The notes under the pieces are model-generated. The model was not told where the DNA came from. It did not search any database and was given only the letters and a program-made list of their open reading frames with translations. A stretch of 36,178 nt of DNA, taken from contig NZ_FRCR01000015.1 of the NCBI RefSeq assembly GCF_900142995.1, positions 1-36,178 of the forward strand. The letters are read 5' to 3'. The first letter of the stretch is position 1, and each line of letters begins with the position of its first letter. Of this stretch, positions 8,651-16,793 are shown piece by piece. The DNA is from Caldanaerovirga acetigignens. Its GTDB lineage: Bacteria > Bacillota > Thermosediminibacteria > Thermosediminibacterales > Thermosediminibacteraceae. The position numbers and the translations under genes are program-made.

Positions 8651-10117
8651 TTGAACGGTCCCTTTCTATCAATGATGCTTTTCTTTATTTATACGATAAT
8701 GATGATATATTCTGCAAGAAGCGGTTTTTACGATACCTATAATATGGAGGATTTCTTTGTAGCAGGCCGATCTTTAAACGCATTTTATTCCACTGCTACT
8801 TTTCTTGCCACGTGGTTCAGCGCCGCTTCGATCTTAGGACTGGGCGGCTCTATATACATTTATGGAATTTCTTCGATTATTTATAGTATAATACCATGGT
8901 TTTGCGGCGCCATCTTTTTGATATTAATCTCCAGGCGCTTGCGGGAAGAATTTAGTCTTTTCACGTATCCTGAGTTCTTCAGTATCAGATACAAGTCAAA
9001 ATTAATGCAGCTTTCAACTGCTCTCATAATGATATCTTCCTATATATTTTACATAACAATGCAAATTAAGGGTTTTGGCCTTGTCATGAGCATATTGCTC
9101 AACATACCTTATACCGCCGCCATTTTTTTGCTTTACCTTTACATCCTATACACCACTTTTGGAGGGCTTTACTCCGTGGTAAAAACCGACGCCATCAATG
9201 CATTCATCATATTTTTTTCATTTTGTGCATTCGGAATATACATAATCATTCAAAATAAAGGTGCTGTCAATTTGATTCAAAAAGCTGCTCTCATTAGCAC
9301 TTTCCCTGTTTCTGGATGGAATATAAAAACTCCTCCGGGTGGATTGCTGGATATCTTCTGCAAAGGCCTTCAACCTCCTGCATACCTTTTTACTTCGTTT
9401 TTCGGATGGGGCCTTGGACTTGCTGCAAATCCTCAGTATGTAATAAGGATAATCTCTGCAAAGGATGCAGCAACATCAAGAAAAATGATAATCTACTCAA
9501 TCCTGTTGCTTTCAGTCATATATACTTTTATAGTATTCGGTGCCCTAGGTCTTCGCACCTTAATTCCCACATCTGACCCCGTTGGAAACATAGACGAAAT
9601 AATACCGACATTGCTGAGCCATGTATCTCCAAACTACCTTACCGGCATTATCCTCGTGGGTATTATAGCTTCTTCAATTTCCACTGCAAACTCAGAACTT
9701 CTTTTGATAGCTAACAGTTTTACCTACGATATACTTAAGAATTTCAGGAAAGGCGTAAGCGAAGAAGAACTCATCAATTTAAATCGGATTGTGATTGCAC
9801 TAGCCGGAACACTATCCTTGATTTTATCCTTCAATCCTCCGAAAAACCTAATCGAATTCGGTGGAAATATATGGGGAATATTTTCTTCGTCAACGTTTGT
9901 TGCGCTATATGCCGGTATTTTCCTGAAAAGCGCAACAAGATCTGCAGCAGAAGCTTCATTTATCTCCGGACTTCTTGCCTACTTCTTATTTTTTATGATT
10001 CAGGATTTCACACATTCTCCCATTATAATGTATATTCATCCCGGCTTGCCAGGGTTTGCCGCTTCTTTGACAGCTTTTATCATTGCGGAATGGAGGTCTA
10101 AGCGTGGGGAGCATTGA
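8651..10117 (+). CDS. Sodium:solute symporter family (SSS) transporter
   Basis: A 488-residue membrane protein with about 13 hydrophobic segments. SSS family signatures include DFFVAGRSLNAFYSTATFLATWFSAASILGLG in the first helices, YTTFGGLYSVVKTDAINAF near 171, and GWGLGLAANPQYVIRIISAKDA near 260, plus a late ASSISTANSELLLIANS segment typical of the sodium site. I prefer the TTG at 8651, which is 7 nt after GGAGG, over the GTG at 8645, which is only 1 nt after it. The last 14 bp overlap the histidine kinase start, so the two are probably translated together. The substrate cannot be read; 5-oxoproline or a related carboxylate is a guess from divergent pxpA. It could also serve as a sensor input to the kinase. 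Confidence 0.88.
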   Translation: MNGPFLSMMLFFIYTIMMIYSARSGFYDTYNMEDFFVAGRSLNAFYSTATFLATWFSAASILGLGGSIYIYGISSIIYSIIPWFCGAIFLILISRRLREEFSLFTYPEFFSIRYKSKLMQLSTALIMISSYIFYITMQIKGFGLVMSILLNIPYTAAIFLLYLYILYTTFGGLYSVVKTDAINAFIIFFSFCAFGIYIIIQNKGAVNLIQKAALISTFPVSGWNIKTPPGGLLDIFCKGLQPPAYLFTSFFGWGLGLAANPQYVIRIISAKDAATSRKMIIYSILLLSVIYTFIVFGALGLRTLIPTSDPVGNIDEIIPTLLSHVSPNYLTGIILVGIIASSISTANSELLLIANSFTYDILKNFRKGVSEEELINLNRIVIALAGTLSLILSFNPPKNLIEFGGNIWGIFSSSTFVALYAGIFLKSATRSAAEASFISGLLAYFLFFMIQDFTHSPIIMYIHPGLPGFAASLTAFIIAEWRSKRGEH

Positions 10118-11546
10118 ACTTAAAATTCTAATTCCATTTCTGATTATTATAGTGCTTTCCTTAGCAGTTCTAGGAATTACGTCGTATTACGGGTCGTACA
10201 CGATAATTAAGGATATATTGTCCAAACTTCCCGAAAATTACACTCGAACCATAATAAGCGAGGATTATATTACCGCAAGGCTTTTCGACCTTCAAAAGTA
10301 TACAATTTTGGTAGCAATTATAGCAATATTAGCTTCATCCCAGCTCACTATATTTTTTGCATATAGTATAGTAATGCCCATAAAAAAGTTAGCTATTGCC
10401 TGCGATGAACTTGCCCGTGGCAATTTCGATACTAAAGTGGATTATAGTCGGAACGATGAAATCGGAATTTTAAAAAATGCCTTTAATTCCATGGCCGAAA
10501 AGCTAAAACGTCATATAGAAGATGTAAGCCGGCTAAAAGAACTAAACCAGAAAATTTTAGACGGCATTAATTATGGGATTATCCTTTTTTCTCAAAACGG
10601 CGAAATACTGATTTTCAACAAAACAGCAAAAAAGCTCTTCGACAAAAATCACCAGTTTTTTTACTGGGCAAAGGATTTTATAAAAAATTACTTGAAAAAA
10701 AATAGACTTTCTCAAAAAGATGTAGCAAAGTTGCCTTCCGAAGATGGCATGTCAAAATATGTTGAATATGAAGTAACTCCCATGGGCGAAAACCTTATCC
10801 TCTGCTTTTCCGACGTAACAGAAGAAGTAAAACTCAAAGAAAAAATAGAGCATATAAACCGCCTTGCGACAATAGGCGAAATGTCGGCTGCCCTAGCTCA
10901 TGAGATCAGAAACCCCCTTCAAGGGATTAAATCTTGCTTTCAGGTAATAGAATCAATGTCTTCACTGGCCGAAGATCATACATCGAAACAACTCTTTGCC
11001 GCAATTTACAGGGAAATTGAAAGGATAAACTGGATCATTACAAGCCTGCTTCATTATGCTCGTCCTTCGGAGCCGATACCCAACAATATATCACTCAAGA
11101 AAATTGTCGAGGAAATAAAACCATTTATTCTGCCTCTTCTAAAGGAAAAAGCTTTGGAATTAAAATGTTCATTCCCGCAAGAAGATGAACTTTATTTAGA
11201 TCCCAATCATTTAAAACAAATACTCATGAATGTAATAACAAATGCAGTAAAGGCAAGCAAAAATAAAGGCAAGATAGAAATATCACTCCGATTAATTGGT
11301 GATGAAGCAATTTTGTGCATAAAAGATGAGGGCATTGGTATACCAGAAGCTTATATTTCTAAGATCTTTAATCCATTTTTTACCACATTTAATGATGGCA
11401 CAGGACTGGGACTTTGCGTTGTCCAAAGTCTGACCATAAAAAATAAAGGCCGAATATGGATTGAAAGTACCCAAAATCGAGGAACGACAGTGTACCTGGC
11501 ATTTCCGCGTTCATTTTCGCACCATTCGTGCGAAAATGCAAATTAA
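10104..11546 (+). CDS. NtrB-like membrane sensor histidine kinase
   Basis: A 480-residue kinase. Two membrane helices (about residues 7-29 and 66-90) flank a short external loop of some 36 residues. A HAMP domain follows (about 90-142), then a PAS-like segment (about 148-245), a HisKA domain with the phosphorylated His266 in LAHEIRNPLQGIK, and a HATPase_c domain with an N box (NVITNAVKAS), a G1 box (KDEGIGIP) and GTGLGLCVV. The GTG at 10104 is 7 nt after GGAGG and overlaps the symporter end by 14 bp; a TTG at 10083 is possible but has no site. The small external loop suggests the signal may come from the membrane or from the coupled symporter. The likely partner is the NtrC-type regulator at 13083, separated from it only by the Nramp-like gene. 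Confidence 0.93.
   Translation: MGSIELKILIPFLIIIVLSLAVLGITSYYGSYTIIKDILSKLPENYTRTIISEDYITARLFDLQKYTILVAIIAILASSQLTIFFAYSIVMPIKKLAIACDELARGNFDTKVDYSRNDEIGILKNAFNSMAEKLKRHIEDVSRLKELNQKILDGINYGIILFSQNGEILIFNKTAKKLFDKNHQFFYWAKDFIKNYLKKNRLSQKDVAKLPSEDGMSKYVEYEVTPMGENLILCFSDVTEEVKLKEKIEHINRLATIGEMSAALAHEIRNPLQGIKSCFQVIESMSSLAEDHTSKQLFAAIYREIERINWIITSLLHYARPSEPIPNNISLKKIVEEIKPFILPLLKEKALELKCSFPQEDELYLDPNHLKQILMNVITNAVKASKNKGKIEISLRLIGDEAILCIKDEGIGIPEAYISKIFNPFFTTFNDGTGLGLCVVQSLTIKNKGRIWIESTQNRGTTVYLAFPRSFSHHSCENAN
11512..11538. promoter_or_regulatory. Perfect 11-bp inverted repeat, candidate enhancer for the sigma54 activator
   Basis: CATTTTCGCAC (11512-11522) and GTGCGAAAATG (11528-11538) form a perfect inverted repeat with a 5-nt centre. 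It overlaps the last codons of the kinase gene and lies roughly 70-95 bp upstream of the -24/-12 element at 11609. That distance and the GCAC-N5-GTGC layout resemble NtrC-type enhancer sites. It could instead form an RNA hairpin at the end of the kinase transcript, but no U-tract follows. Confidence 0.5.
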
Positions 11547-11608
11547 TCTTGTTGAATGCAACTGGCTTCTAATGCCTTTTGAATAAGGTTCGGATTTAAT
11601 TTTCTTTA

Positions 11609-11625
11609 TTGGAATGAAATATGCA
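11609..11625 (+). promoter_or_regulatory. Sigma54 (-24/-12) promoter match for the Nramp-like gene
   Basis: TTGGAATGAAATATGCA has GG and GC exactly 10 bp apart and fits TTGGCACGNNNNTTGCW at 10 of 13 scored positions. It shares the unusual spacer core ATGAAAT with the pxp operon promoter match at 8483-8499. Transcription would start near 11636, giving a leader of about 118 nt that includes a possible small open frame. Confidence 0.72.
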
Positions 11626-11686
11626 TATTCATGAGAGCGCACAACGCATATTAAATTAAAAGAAAATTTCTGCAGCGGGAGGTGTT

Positions 11687-11788
11687 ATGTGTAAGATATC
11701 TCATTATGAACATTTAACTGACAAAAAACTAATAGTGCAAAAGGAGGTTCTCCATGGAAGGCAGAAAAACCTTATGGCAAAAACTTAA
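11687..11788 (+). CDS. Possible 33-residue leader peptide overlapping the Nramp-like gene start
   Basis: An ATG at 11687 follows an excellent GGGAGGTG site and opens a 33-codon frame ending with TAA at 11786-11788. It overlaps the first 35 bases of the Nramp-like gene in another frame. The peptide (beginning MCKISHYEHLTDKKL) has no recognised domain and no run of a single amino acid. It may be a regulatory leader or translational-coupling frame, or the ribosome site may be chance. Nothing beyond the start signal and position supports it. Confidence 0.35.
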   Translation: MCKISHYEHLTDKKLIVQKEVLHGRQKNLMAKT

Positions 11789-12992
11789 AAATATTGGTCC
11801 GGGGGCGATAGTCGTAGCTGCTTTCATAGGTCCCGGTACCGTAACTACTTGTACCTTAGCTGGCGTCAATTACAAGTTTGCACTCCTTTGGGCTATGCTC
11901 TTTTCAACAATAGCAACCATAATCCTCCAGGAAATGTCAGCTCGCATAGGAATAGTGGCTAATAAAGGCCTGGGAAGTACAATCAGGGAAGCTTTTGAGG
12001 AAAATCCGACGGTAAAAGTTATAGTAATAGCTCTTGTCATAGCAGCCCTAGGAATCGGAAACTCCGCTTTCCAAAGCGGCAATATCAGCGGAGCTTCTAT
12101 GGGATTACAGGTCATACTCGGGGGCTCTAAACAACTCTTTGTTGTGTTGATTGCTTTAGTTGCAAGCATCCTCCTCTGGACCGGAAGTTATAAGCTCATT
12201 GAAAAAGTACTTCTTGCAATAGTCATAATGATGAGCATTGTTTTTATAGCCACAGCAGTAATAATTTCACCGAATTGGAGTGAAGTTATAAGAGGGCTTT
12301 TCGTCCCTACGATCCCTCAAGGTGCGCTTTTGGTAACTTTAGGCCTTATAGGTACTACCGTTGTTCCGTATAACTTATACCTGCACTCTTCCGCAGCAGT
12401 AGAGCGCTGGGGAGGCTATAAAGACAAAAAAGAAGCTATTTCGGAATCCAGATTAGATGCGATAATCTCTATAGGTTTAGGCGGATTGATTTCCATGGCA
12501 GTAATAATCACATCATCCTCTATGTTTGGGACAGGCGTACAAATTAAATCTGGAGCTGACATGGCACGTCAGCTAGAGCCCCTTCTAGGGCCATGGGCAA
12601 AGTGGTTCTTTGCTTTAGGGCTTTTTGGTGCCGGAATATCGTCGGCAATGACCGCACCTTTGGCGGCAGCTTATGCTATTACGGGTATATTGGGGTTAAA
12701 GAGTGACTTAAAGGCAAATTACTTCCGCGCTATCTGGCTAATCGTAATATTGATTGGTGCTACAGTAGCTTTTATAGGGGCAAACCCGGTTCAGGTAATA
12801 GTCTTCGCCCAAGCAGTCAACGGTATACTGCTACCAATTTCAGCAATACTTCTAATCCTAGTAATAAACAACAAAAAGATAATGAAGGATTTCGTCAATA
12901 CAACCGTATCAAACATACTCGGATATTTTGTAGTAGCAGTAACAGTAGTCCTAGGCTTGAGAATGATCTTAGTCGCCTTAAAAATAATATAA
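11754..12992 (+). CDS. Divergent Nramp-family transporter (YcsG-like) lacking canonical metal-binding motifs
   Basis: A 412-residue protein with about 11 membrane helices of the Nramp (LeuT-fold) family. It starts at an ATG after AAGGAGG. In proven divalent-metal Nramps, helix 1 carries DPGN and helix 6 carries MPHN. Here the matching positions are GPGT (26-29, in AAFIGPGTVTT) and VPYN (204-207, in GTTVVPYNLYLHSS), so the metal ligands Asp, Asn and Met are not there. B. subtilis also has an Nramp relative (ycsG) beside its pxp genes. I infer that this protein carries something other than Mn/Fe, possibly 5-oxoproline or another organic acid. It lies between the kinase and the sigma54 regulator and ends in a good terminator. 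Confidence 0.85.
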   Translation: MEGRKTLWQKLKNIGPGAIVVAAFIGPGTVTTCTLAGVNYKFALLWAMLFSTIATIILQEMSARIGIVANKGLGSTIREAFEENPTVKVIVIALVIAALGIGNSAFQSGNISGASMGLQVILGGSKQLFVVLIALVASILLWTGSYKLIEKVLLAIVIMMSIVFIATAVIISPNWSEVIRGLFVPTIPQGALLVTLGLIGTTVVPYNLYLHSSAAVERWGGYKDKKEAISESRLDAIISIGLGGLISMAVIITSSSMFGTGVQIKSGADMARQLEPLLGPWAKWFFALGLFGAGISSAMTAPLAAAYAITGILGLKSDLKANYFRAIWLIVILIGATVAFIGANPVQVIVFAQAVNGILLPISAILLILVINNKKIMKDFVNTTVSNILGYFVVAVTVVLGLRMILVALKII

Positions 12993-13009
12993 ATTTTTTA
13001 CGATTTTTT

Positions 13010-13033
13010 GGGCCTTTACGGCCCTTTTCTTTT
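13010..13033 (+). terminator. Intrinsic terminator after the Nramp-like gene
   Basis: GGGCC (13010-13014), loop TTTAC, GGCCC (13020-13024), then TTTTCTTTT. It separates the Nramp-like gene from the regulator gene. Confidence 0.85.
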
Positions 13034-13082
13034 GCATTAAAATATTCCTATCGAACATGTATCTGCACAGGGTGATAAAACG

Positions 13083-14444
13083 ATGGAGAGGTCTCAAATT
13101 TTAATAGTAGATGACGAGCCATCAATATGTAGCGCCTTAAAAATGGCTCTTCAAGCAGAAGGTTATTCAGTCAAAACCGCTCTAAGCGGCAAAGAAGGGC
13201 TAAACATTCTAAAAAATCACTCTTACGATGCGGTCATTCTAGATCTTCGCCTACCCGACATTGATGGAATGCAACTCATTGAAAAAATTAGAGAACTTGC
13301 CTATGATACTATAATTATCATAATCACTGCCTTTGGAGATACGAAGGCAGCAGTAGAAGCTGTAAAAAAAGGCGCCTACGATTTCATAACCAAACCATTT
13401 GACCTAACCGAAATCAAACTTTCTCTGGAAAGAGCATTAAGAGAAAAAGCATTAAAGAGCGAGAATGAGCTTTTGAAATTAAAACAAGAAAGAACAGTAT
13501 TCATAACCAGCGATAAAAGAATGCTTGAAATTTTATCTCAAATTGATATTATCGCTCAATCAGATTCAAACGTTCTTATAGAAGGAGAAACTGGCACTGG
13601 AAAGGAACTCATTGCAAGGGTTATTCATGAGAAAAGCCGGCGGTCGTCTGGCCCTTTCGTGCCCATAAATTGCAGCGCTCTCCCTGCAAGTCTTTTCGAA
13701 AGCGAACTCTTCGGCTACGAGAAAAATGCCTTTACAGGAGCAGGGGATAGGAAAAAGGGATTATTTGAACTTGCCAATAATGGCACCCTATTCCTCGACG
13801 AAGTAGGTGAATTACCCTTAGAGCTTCAATCCAAATTACTTCGGGCTTTAGAAGAAAGAAAGATTAGAAGAGTAGGTGGTCTGTCATATATTCCTGTCAA
13901 TGTCCGCATAATTTCAGCTACAAACAAAAACCTAAAGTATGAATCCGAACAGGGTAATTTCAGATCTGATCTTTATTTTCGCCTTTGCGTATTCAACATA
14001 AAGATCCCGCCCCTCCGGGAAAGAAAATCCGATATAGTCCCACTTATAGAATACTATCGCAACTTTTTTAATAAACTTTTTAAAAAGAACATAAAATGTT
14101 TTTCTGAAGGCGCTGTCAGCATTCTTCAAAAATACTCTTGGCCCGGTAATGTGAGGGAGCTTAAAAACATACTTGAGCGGGCTTTTATTCTTGCTCAAAA
14201 GGACATAATTACAGAGCGCGAATTGCCATCAGAACTATTAGAACTAAAAGAAGGTGAAAATGCAAAATTTGAAATATCAACAACTAATTCCTTTATTCCC
14301 CTGGAAGAGTTGGAAAAAAGACATATAAAGGAGGCTCTTGAAAGAACCCAGTGGAACATAACTAAAGCTGCAGAACTTCTAGGCATAAGTCGCTTTGCCC
14401 TACAGCGCCGGATTAAAAAATATTTCGCTAATGAGAAAACTTAA
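13083..14444 (+). CDS. NtrC-family sigma54-dependent response regulator
   Basis: A 453-residue activator with the complete three-domain layout. The receiver (1-120) has Asp54 as phosphoacceptor in VILDLRLPDIDG. The AAA+ domain (about 141-370) has Walker A GETGTGKE (168-175) and Walker B TLFLDE (235-240). A Fis-type helix-turn-helix is at the C-terminus (TKAAELLGISRFALQRRIKK). The sigma54-contact loop reads NAFTGA (215-220) instead of the usual GAFTGA. The start ATG follows AGGGTGA by 7 nt. It is the likely partner of the kinase at 10104 and the likely activator of the two sigma54 promoter matches at 8483 and 11609. Its stop overlaps the stop of the convergent Crp/Fnr gene by 4 bp. Confidence 0.96.
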   Translation: MERSQILIVDDEPSICSALKMALQAEGYSVKTALSGKEGLNILKNHSYDAVILDLRLPDIDGMQLIEKIRELAYDTIIIIITAFGDTKAAVEAVKKGAYDFITKPFDLTEIKLSLERALREKALKSENELLKLKQERTVFITSDKRMLEILSQIDIIAQSDSNVLIEGETGTGKELIARVIHEKSRRSSGPFVPINCSALPASLFESELFGYEKNAFTGAGDRKKGLFELANNGTLFLDEVGELPLELQSKLLRALEERKIRRVGGLSYIPVNVRIISATNKNLKYESEQGNFRSDLYFRLCVFNIKIPPLRERKSDIVPLIEYYRNFFNKLFKKNIKCFSEGAVSILQKYSWPGNVRELKNILERAFILAQKDIITERELPSELLELKEGENAKFEISTTNSFIPLEELEKRHIKEALERTQWNITKAAELLGISRFALQRRIKKYFANEKT

Positions 14445-15118
14445 CCGACAAATTCTTCCAGTTTTTCTATCTGCTTTATCATAATTTTTTTCTGGCTTAC
14501 TTCTATTATGCCTTCCTTCTTGAGTTTGTTTAGACACTTAGTTACTGTTACTCTATCGCATCCGATTAATTGAGCGATATTCTCGTGGGTCAAAGGTAAA
14601 TCTATAATACGTCCGTCATCTAATACCTTGTTCTGCTGGCAACACAGTCTGAGCAATACATCGCAGAGCTTGCCCAATGAATCTTTAAATAAAAGGTCAT
14701 AAAGCTGCATCATCAATATCCTGAACTTTCTACACATACTATGGGTTATATATTTATATGCTTCAGGGTTACTCTTTAAAATTCTTTCCAAATCTTTTTC
14801 AAACAACACAGAGATTTCACTATGTTCCATGGCTTGCCCCTCAATCATATCTTCTCCACCGCCTAAGTAAGCAAATTCCCCGAAAATTTCCCCTGGTTGG
14901 AGAAAATAAAGGATCTTTTCCCTTCCATTGTACCCAAAAACCGATTGTTTCACCCGGCCTTTAGTCACTATAGCTATATAAGCTTCACTGCTATTGATTT
15001 TTATTATCTCACCCTTTTTGTAAAATTTCTTCGAACCTTGCTTGGCTAAATCAAGAAAAAAACTTCTCATCTTCTCTTGTCTTTTGATATCAAATATCTT
15101 TTCGTAATAATCTCTCAT
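14441..15118 (-). CDS. Crp/Fnr-family transcriptional regulator
   Basis: A 225-residue regulator with an N-terminal cyclic-nucleotide-binding-like beta-barrel (about 12-130; KGEIIKINSSEAYIAIVTKGRVK, then ILYFLQPGEIFGEFAYLGG) and a C-terminal winged helix (ENIAQLIGCDRVTVTKCLNKLKKEGIIEV). There is no N-terminal FNR-type cysteine cluster, so it is not an obvious oxygen-sensing FNR. The RXS-type cAMP contact is not evident, so the ligand is unknown. I prefer the ATG at 15118, 9 nt after AGGG, over the TTG at 15127. It is convergent with the sigma54 regulator and shares the bases TTAA with its stop. The target genes cannot be told from sequence. Confidence 0.9.
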   Translation of the reverse strand: MRDYYEKIFDIKRQEKMRSFFLDLAKQGSKKFYKKGEIIKINSSEAYIAIVTKGRVKQSVFGYNGREKILYFLQPGEIFGEFAYLGGGEDMIEGQAMEHSEISVLFEKDLERILKSNPEAYKYITHSMCRKFRILMMQLYDLLFKDSLGKLCDVLLRLCCQQNKVLDDGRIIDLPLTHENIAQLIGCDRVTVTKCLNKLKKEGIIEVSQKKIMIKQIEKLEEFVG

Positions 15119-15186
15119 TTCTATCAACCCTGAATTTAGAATTTGACCTTTCTAGTTTATTTAAGTAATTATTGTAGATATTATAA

Positions 15187-15216
15187 CAAAAAAGCAGGTA
15201 CTTAGCACCTGCTTTC
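15187..15216 (-). terminator. Intrinsic terminator of the DUF969-DUF979-pcp operon
   Basis: In the minus-strand transcript, an AAAGCAGGTGC / GTACCTGCTTT stem (one mismatch) with a TAA loop is followed by TTTTTTGTTATAA. It lies about 30 bp after the pcp stop. Confidence 0.85.
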
Positions 15217-15243
15217 ACTATAATAAAGGTTGTTTTATTTTAA

Positions 15244-15849
15244 TTAAATTAAAATCGACTGCTCTATCGCTACTGTCAAAGCTTTTACAATCTCATTTAG
15301 CCCCATAGCCGGAGTGTTTTTCTTATCCACTACCTGTTCGAAAAGATAAGGCACGTGGATGAACCCTGCTTTCATGTGTGGCCTTTTTTTAGAAGCGTAA
15401 TACAAAACACCGTACATCACGTGGTTGCAAACATAGGTACCTGCGGTATTCGAAACTTCTGCAGGAATTTTTTCCTTTTTTATGGCCTCCACAATCCTCT
15501 TTATAGGCAGGGTAGAAAAGTAGGCATTTTCTCCGTCGGGAAATATCGGCTGGTCTATAGGCTGATTACCTTCATTGTCAGGTATTCGGGCGTCATCAAC
15601 GTTGATTGCCACCCTCTCTACAGAAATGGCATATCTCCCTCCCGCCTGACCTACACAAATTACCACATCCGGATTTTCTTTTTCGATTTCGCTAAATAAT
15701 ACATCGAGGCTCTTTCTAAAAACCGTAGGGAGTTCCCTAACCACCACCTGTGCACCATTTATTTCTTTTGGAAGGAGTTTTACCGCTTCCAGAGCTGGAT
15801 TTACCTTTTCTCCACCAAATGGTTCAAATCCCGTAACAAGCACTTTCAC
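15244..15849 (-). CDS. pcp: Pyroglutamyl-peptidase I (pyrrolidone-carboxylate peptidase)
   Basis: A 201-residue cytoplasmic cysteine peptidase (family C15) that removes N-terminal 5-oxoproline from peptides. The N-terminus [19 protein letters not shown] is diagnostic. The catalytic triad is visible as Glu78 ([10 protein letters not shown]), Cys141 ([12 protein letters not shown]) and His165 (AGFIHVPYL). The start is a GTG after AAGGGGAA. It is the last gene of an operon with DUF979 and DUF969, 18 bp downstream of DUF979, and ends in a good terminator. The 5-oxoproline it releases is the substrate of PxpABC, encoded about 7 kb to the left. Confidence 0.97.
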   Translation of the reverse strand: MKVLVTGFEPFGGEKVNPALEAVKLLPKEINGAQVVVRELPTVFRKSLDVLFSEIEKENPDVVICVGQAGGRYAISVERVAINVDDARIPDNEGNQPIDQPIFPDGENAYFSTLPIKRIVEAIKKEKIPAEVSNTAGTYVCNHVMYGVLYYASKKRPHMKAGFIHVPYLFEQVVDKKNTPAMGLNEIVKALTVAIEQSILI

Positions 15850-15867
15850 TGTTAATTCCCCTTTCTC

Positions 15868-16782
15868 TTAAAATGCAAGAACAAGCATAAGGATTATGTG
15901 AATTATAAGTAAAACTATTCCCACTGGAATCTGCTTTTTAATTATCATATACTTATCCTTCAATTCCAAAATTGACGCCGAAACTATATTAAAGTTTGCG
16001 GCCATAGGAGTCATAAGAGTGCCGCAGTATCCAGCGGTCATCGCAAGCGCTGCTGCAACAGCAGGATCTGCACCCTGATTCAGTACAAATGGCACCCCCA
16101 CGCCAGCCGTTATGACTGCAAAAGCGGCAAAAGCATTGCCCATTATAATGGTAAAAAGTGCCATTCCCACACAGTACGCAATGACCCCTAATGTTATGTT
16201 ATCTGCTGGTAATATCGCACCTATCCCTTTTGATATGACTTCTCCTACTCCCGCGGCATTAAATAGCGCTCCCAGAGCCGCTAACAGTTGAGGTAATATA
16301 GATGCAGGACCTACCTGATGAAGCAGCCTTGCACTTTCCCTAGTTGCTTCGTCAATTCTCGCACCTGTTGTGACAAAACTAATCAAAAGCGCAATTACAG
16401 CTCCTATTCCTAAACCGACAAGTCCCCCGAGCTTGGTAAATTGGGCTATTCCGAAGGCCGCCACTGCTATGGCTAATGCAGGGACAAAAAGTTTGTTTCC
16501 TATTTCGGCAGCTTTTTTCTCCTTAAATTCAGGAGAAGATGTAAAAAACTTCCCTACTCTGACCTGCTTGAAAGCAGCAAGGATCGCCATAACAAGTATC
16601 ATCGCGCCGACAACGTTTTTGGGTATATACCTGCCGATAGTAAAAACTAAACCGAGGATAGCCCAAAAGAGCGAAGTTCCTATCCTGCACTCTTGTTCTT
16701 TTCCATTAAAAGCATAATACGCAGCGATAAAAGATATAATTCCACACATTACGTAAAGCAGTTCAAGAAGTATATTCTGCAT
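15868..16782 (-). CDS. DUF979 family membrane protein, candidate 5-oxoproline transporter subunit
   Basis: A 304-residue polytopic membrane protein with about nine hydrophobic segments. The family is recognised from the N-terminal YVMCGIISFIAAYYAF, the central TGARIDEATRESARLLHQVGPASILPQLLAALG region, and the GYCGTLMTPMAANFN segment near residue 250. DUF979 proteins occur paired with DUF969 and next to pcp. As I recall, database names call the pair a 5-oxoproline transporter; I cannot verify the experimental basis. The start is an ATG after AGGGGGTA, 11 bp downstream of DUF969. Confidence 0.88.
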   Translation of the reverse strand: MQNILLELLYVMCGIISFIAAYYAFNGKEQECRIGTSLFWAILGLVFTIGRYIPKNVVGAMILVMAILAAFKQVRVGKFFTSSPEFKEKKAAEIGNKLFVPALAIAVAAFGIAQFTKLGGLVGLGIGAVIALLISFVTTGARIDEATRESARLLHQVGPASILPQLLAALGALFNAAGVGEVISKGIGAILPADNITLGVIAYCVGMALFTIIMGNAFAAFAVITAGVGVPFVLNQGADPAVAAALAMTAGYCGTLMTPMAANFNIVSASILELKDKYMIIKKQIPVGIVLLIIHIILMLVLAF

Positions 16783-16793
16783 AATTATACCCC

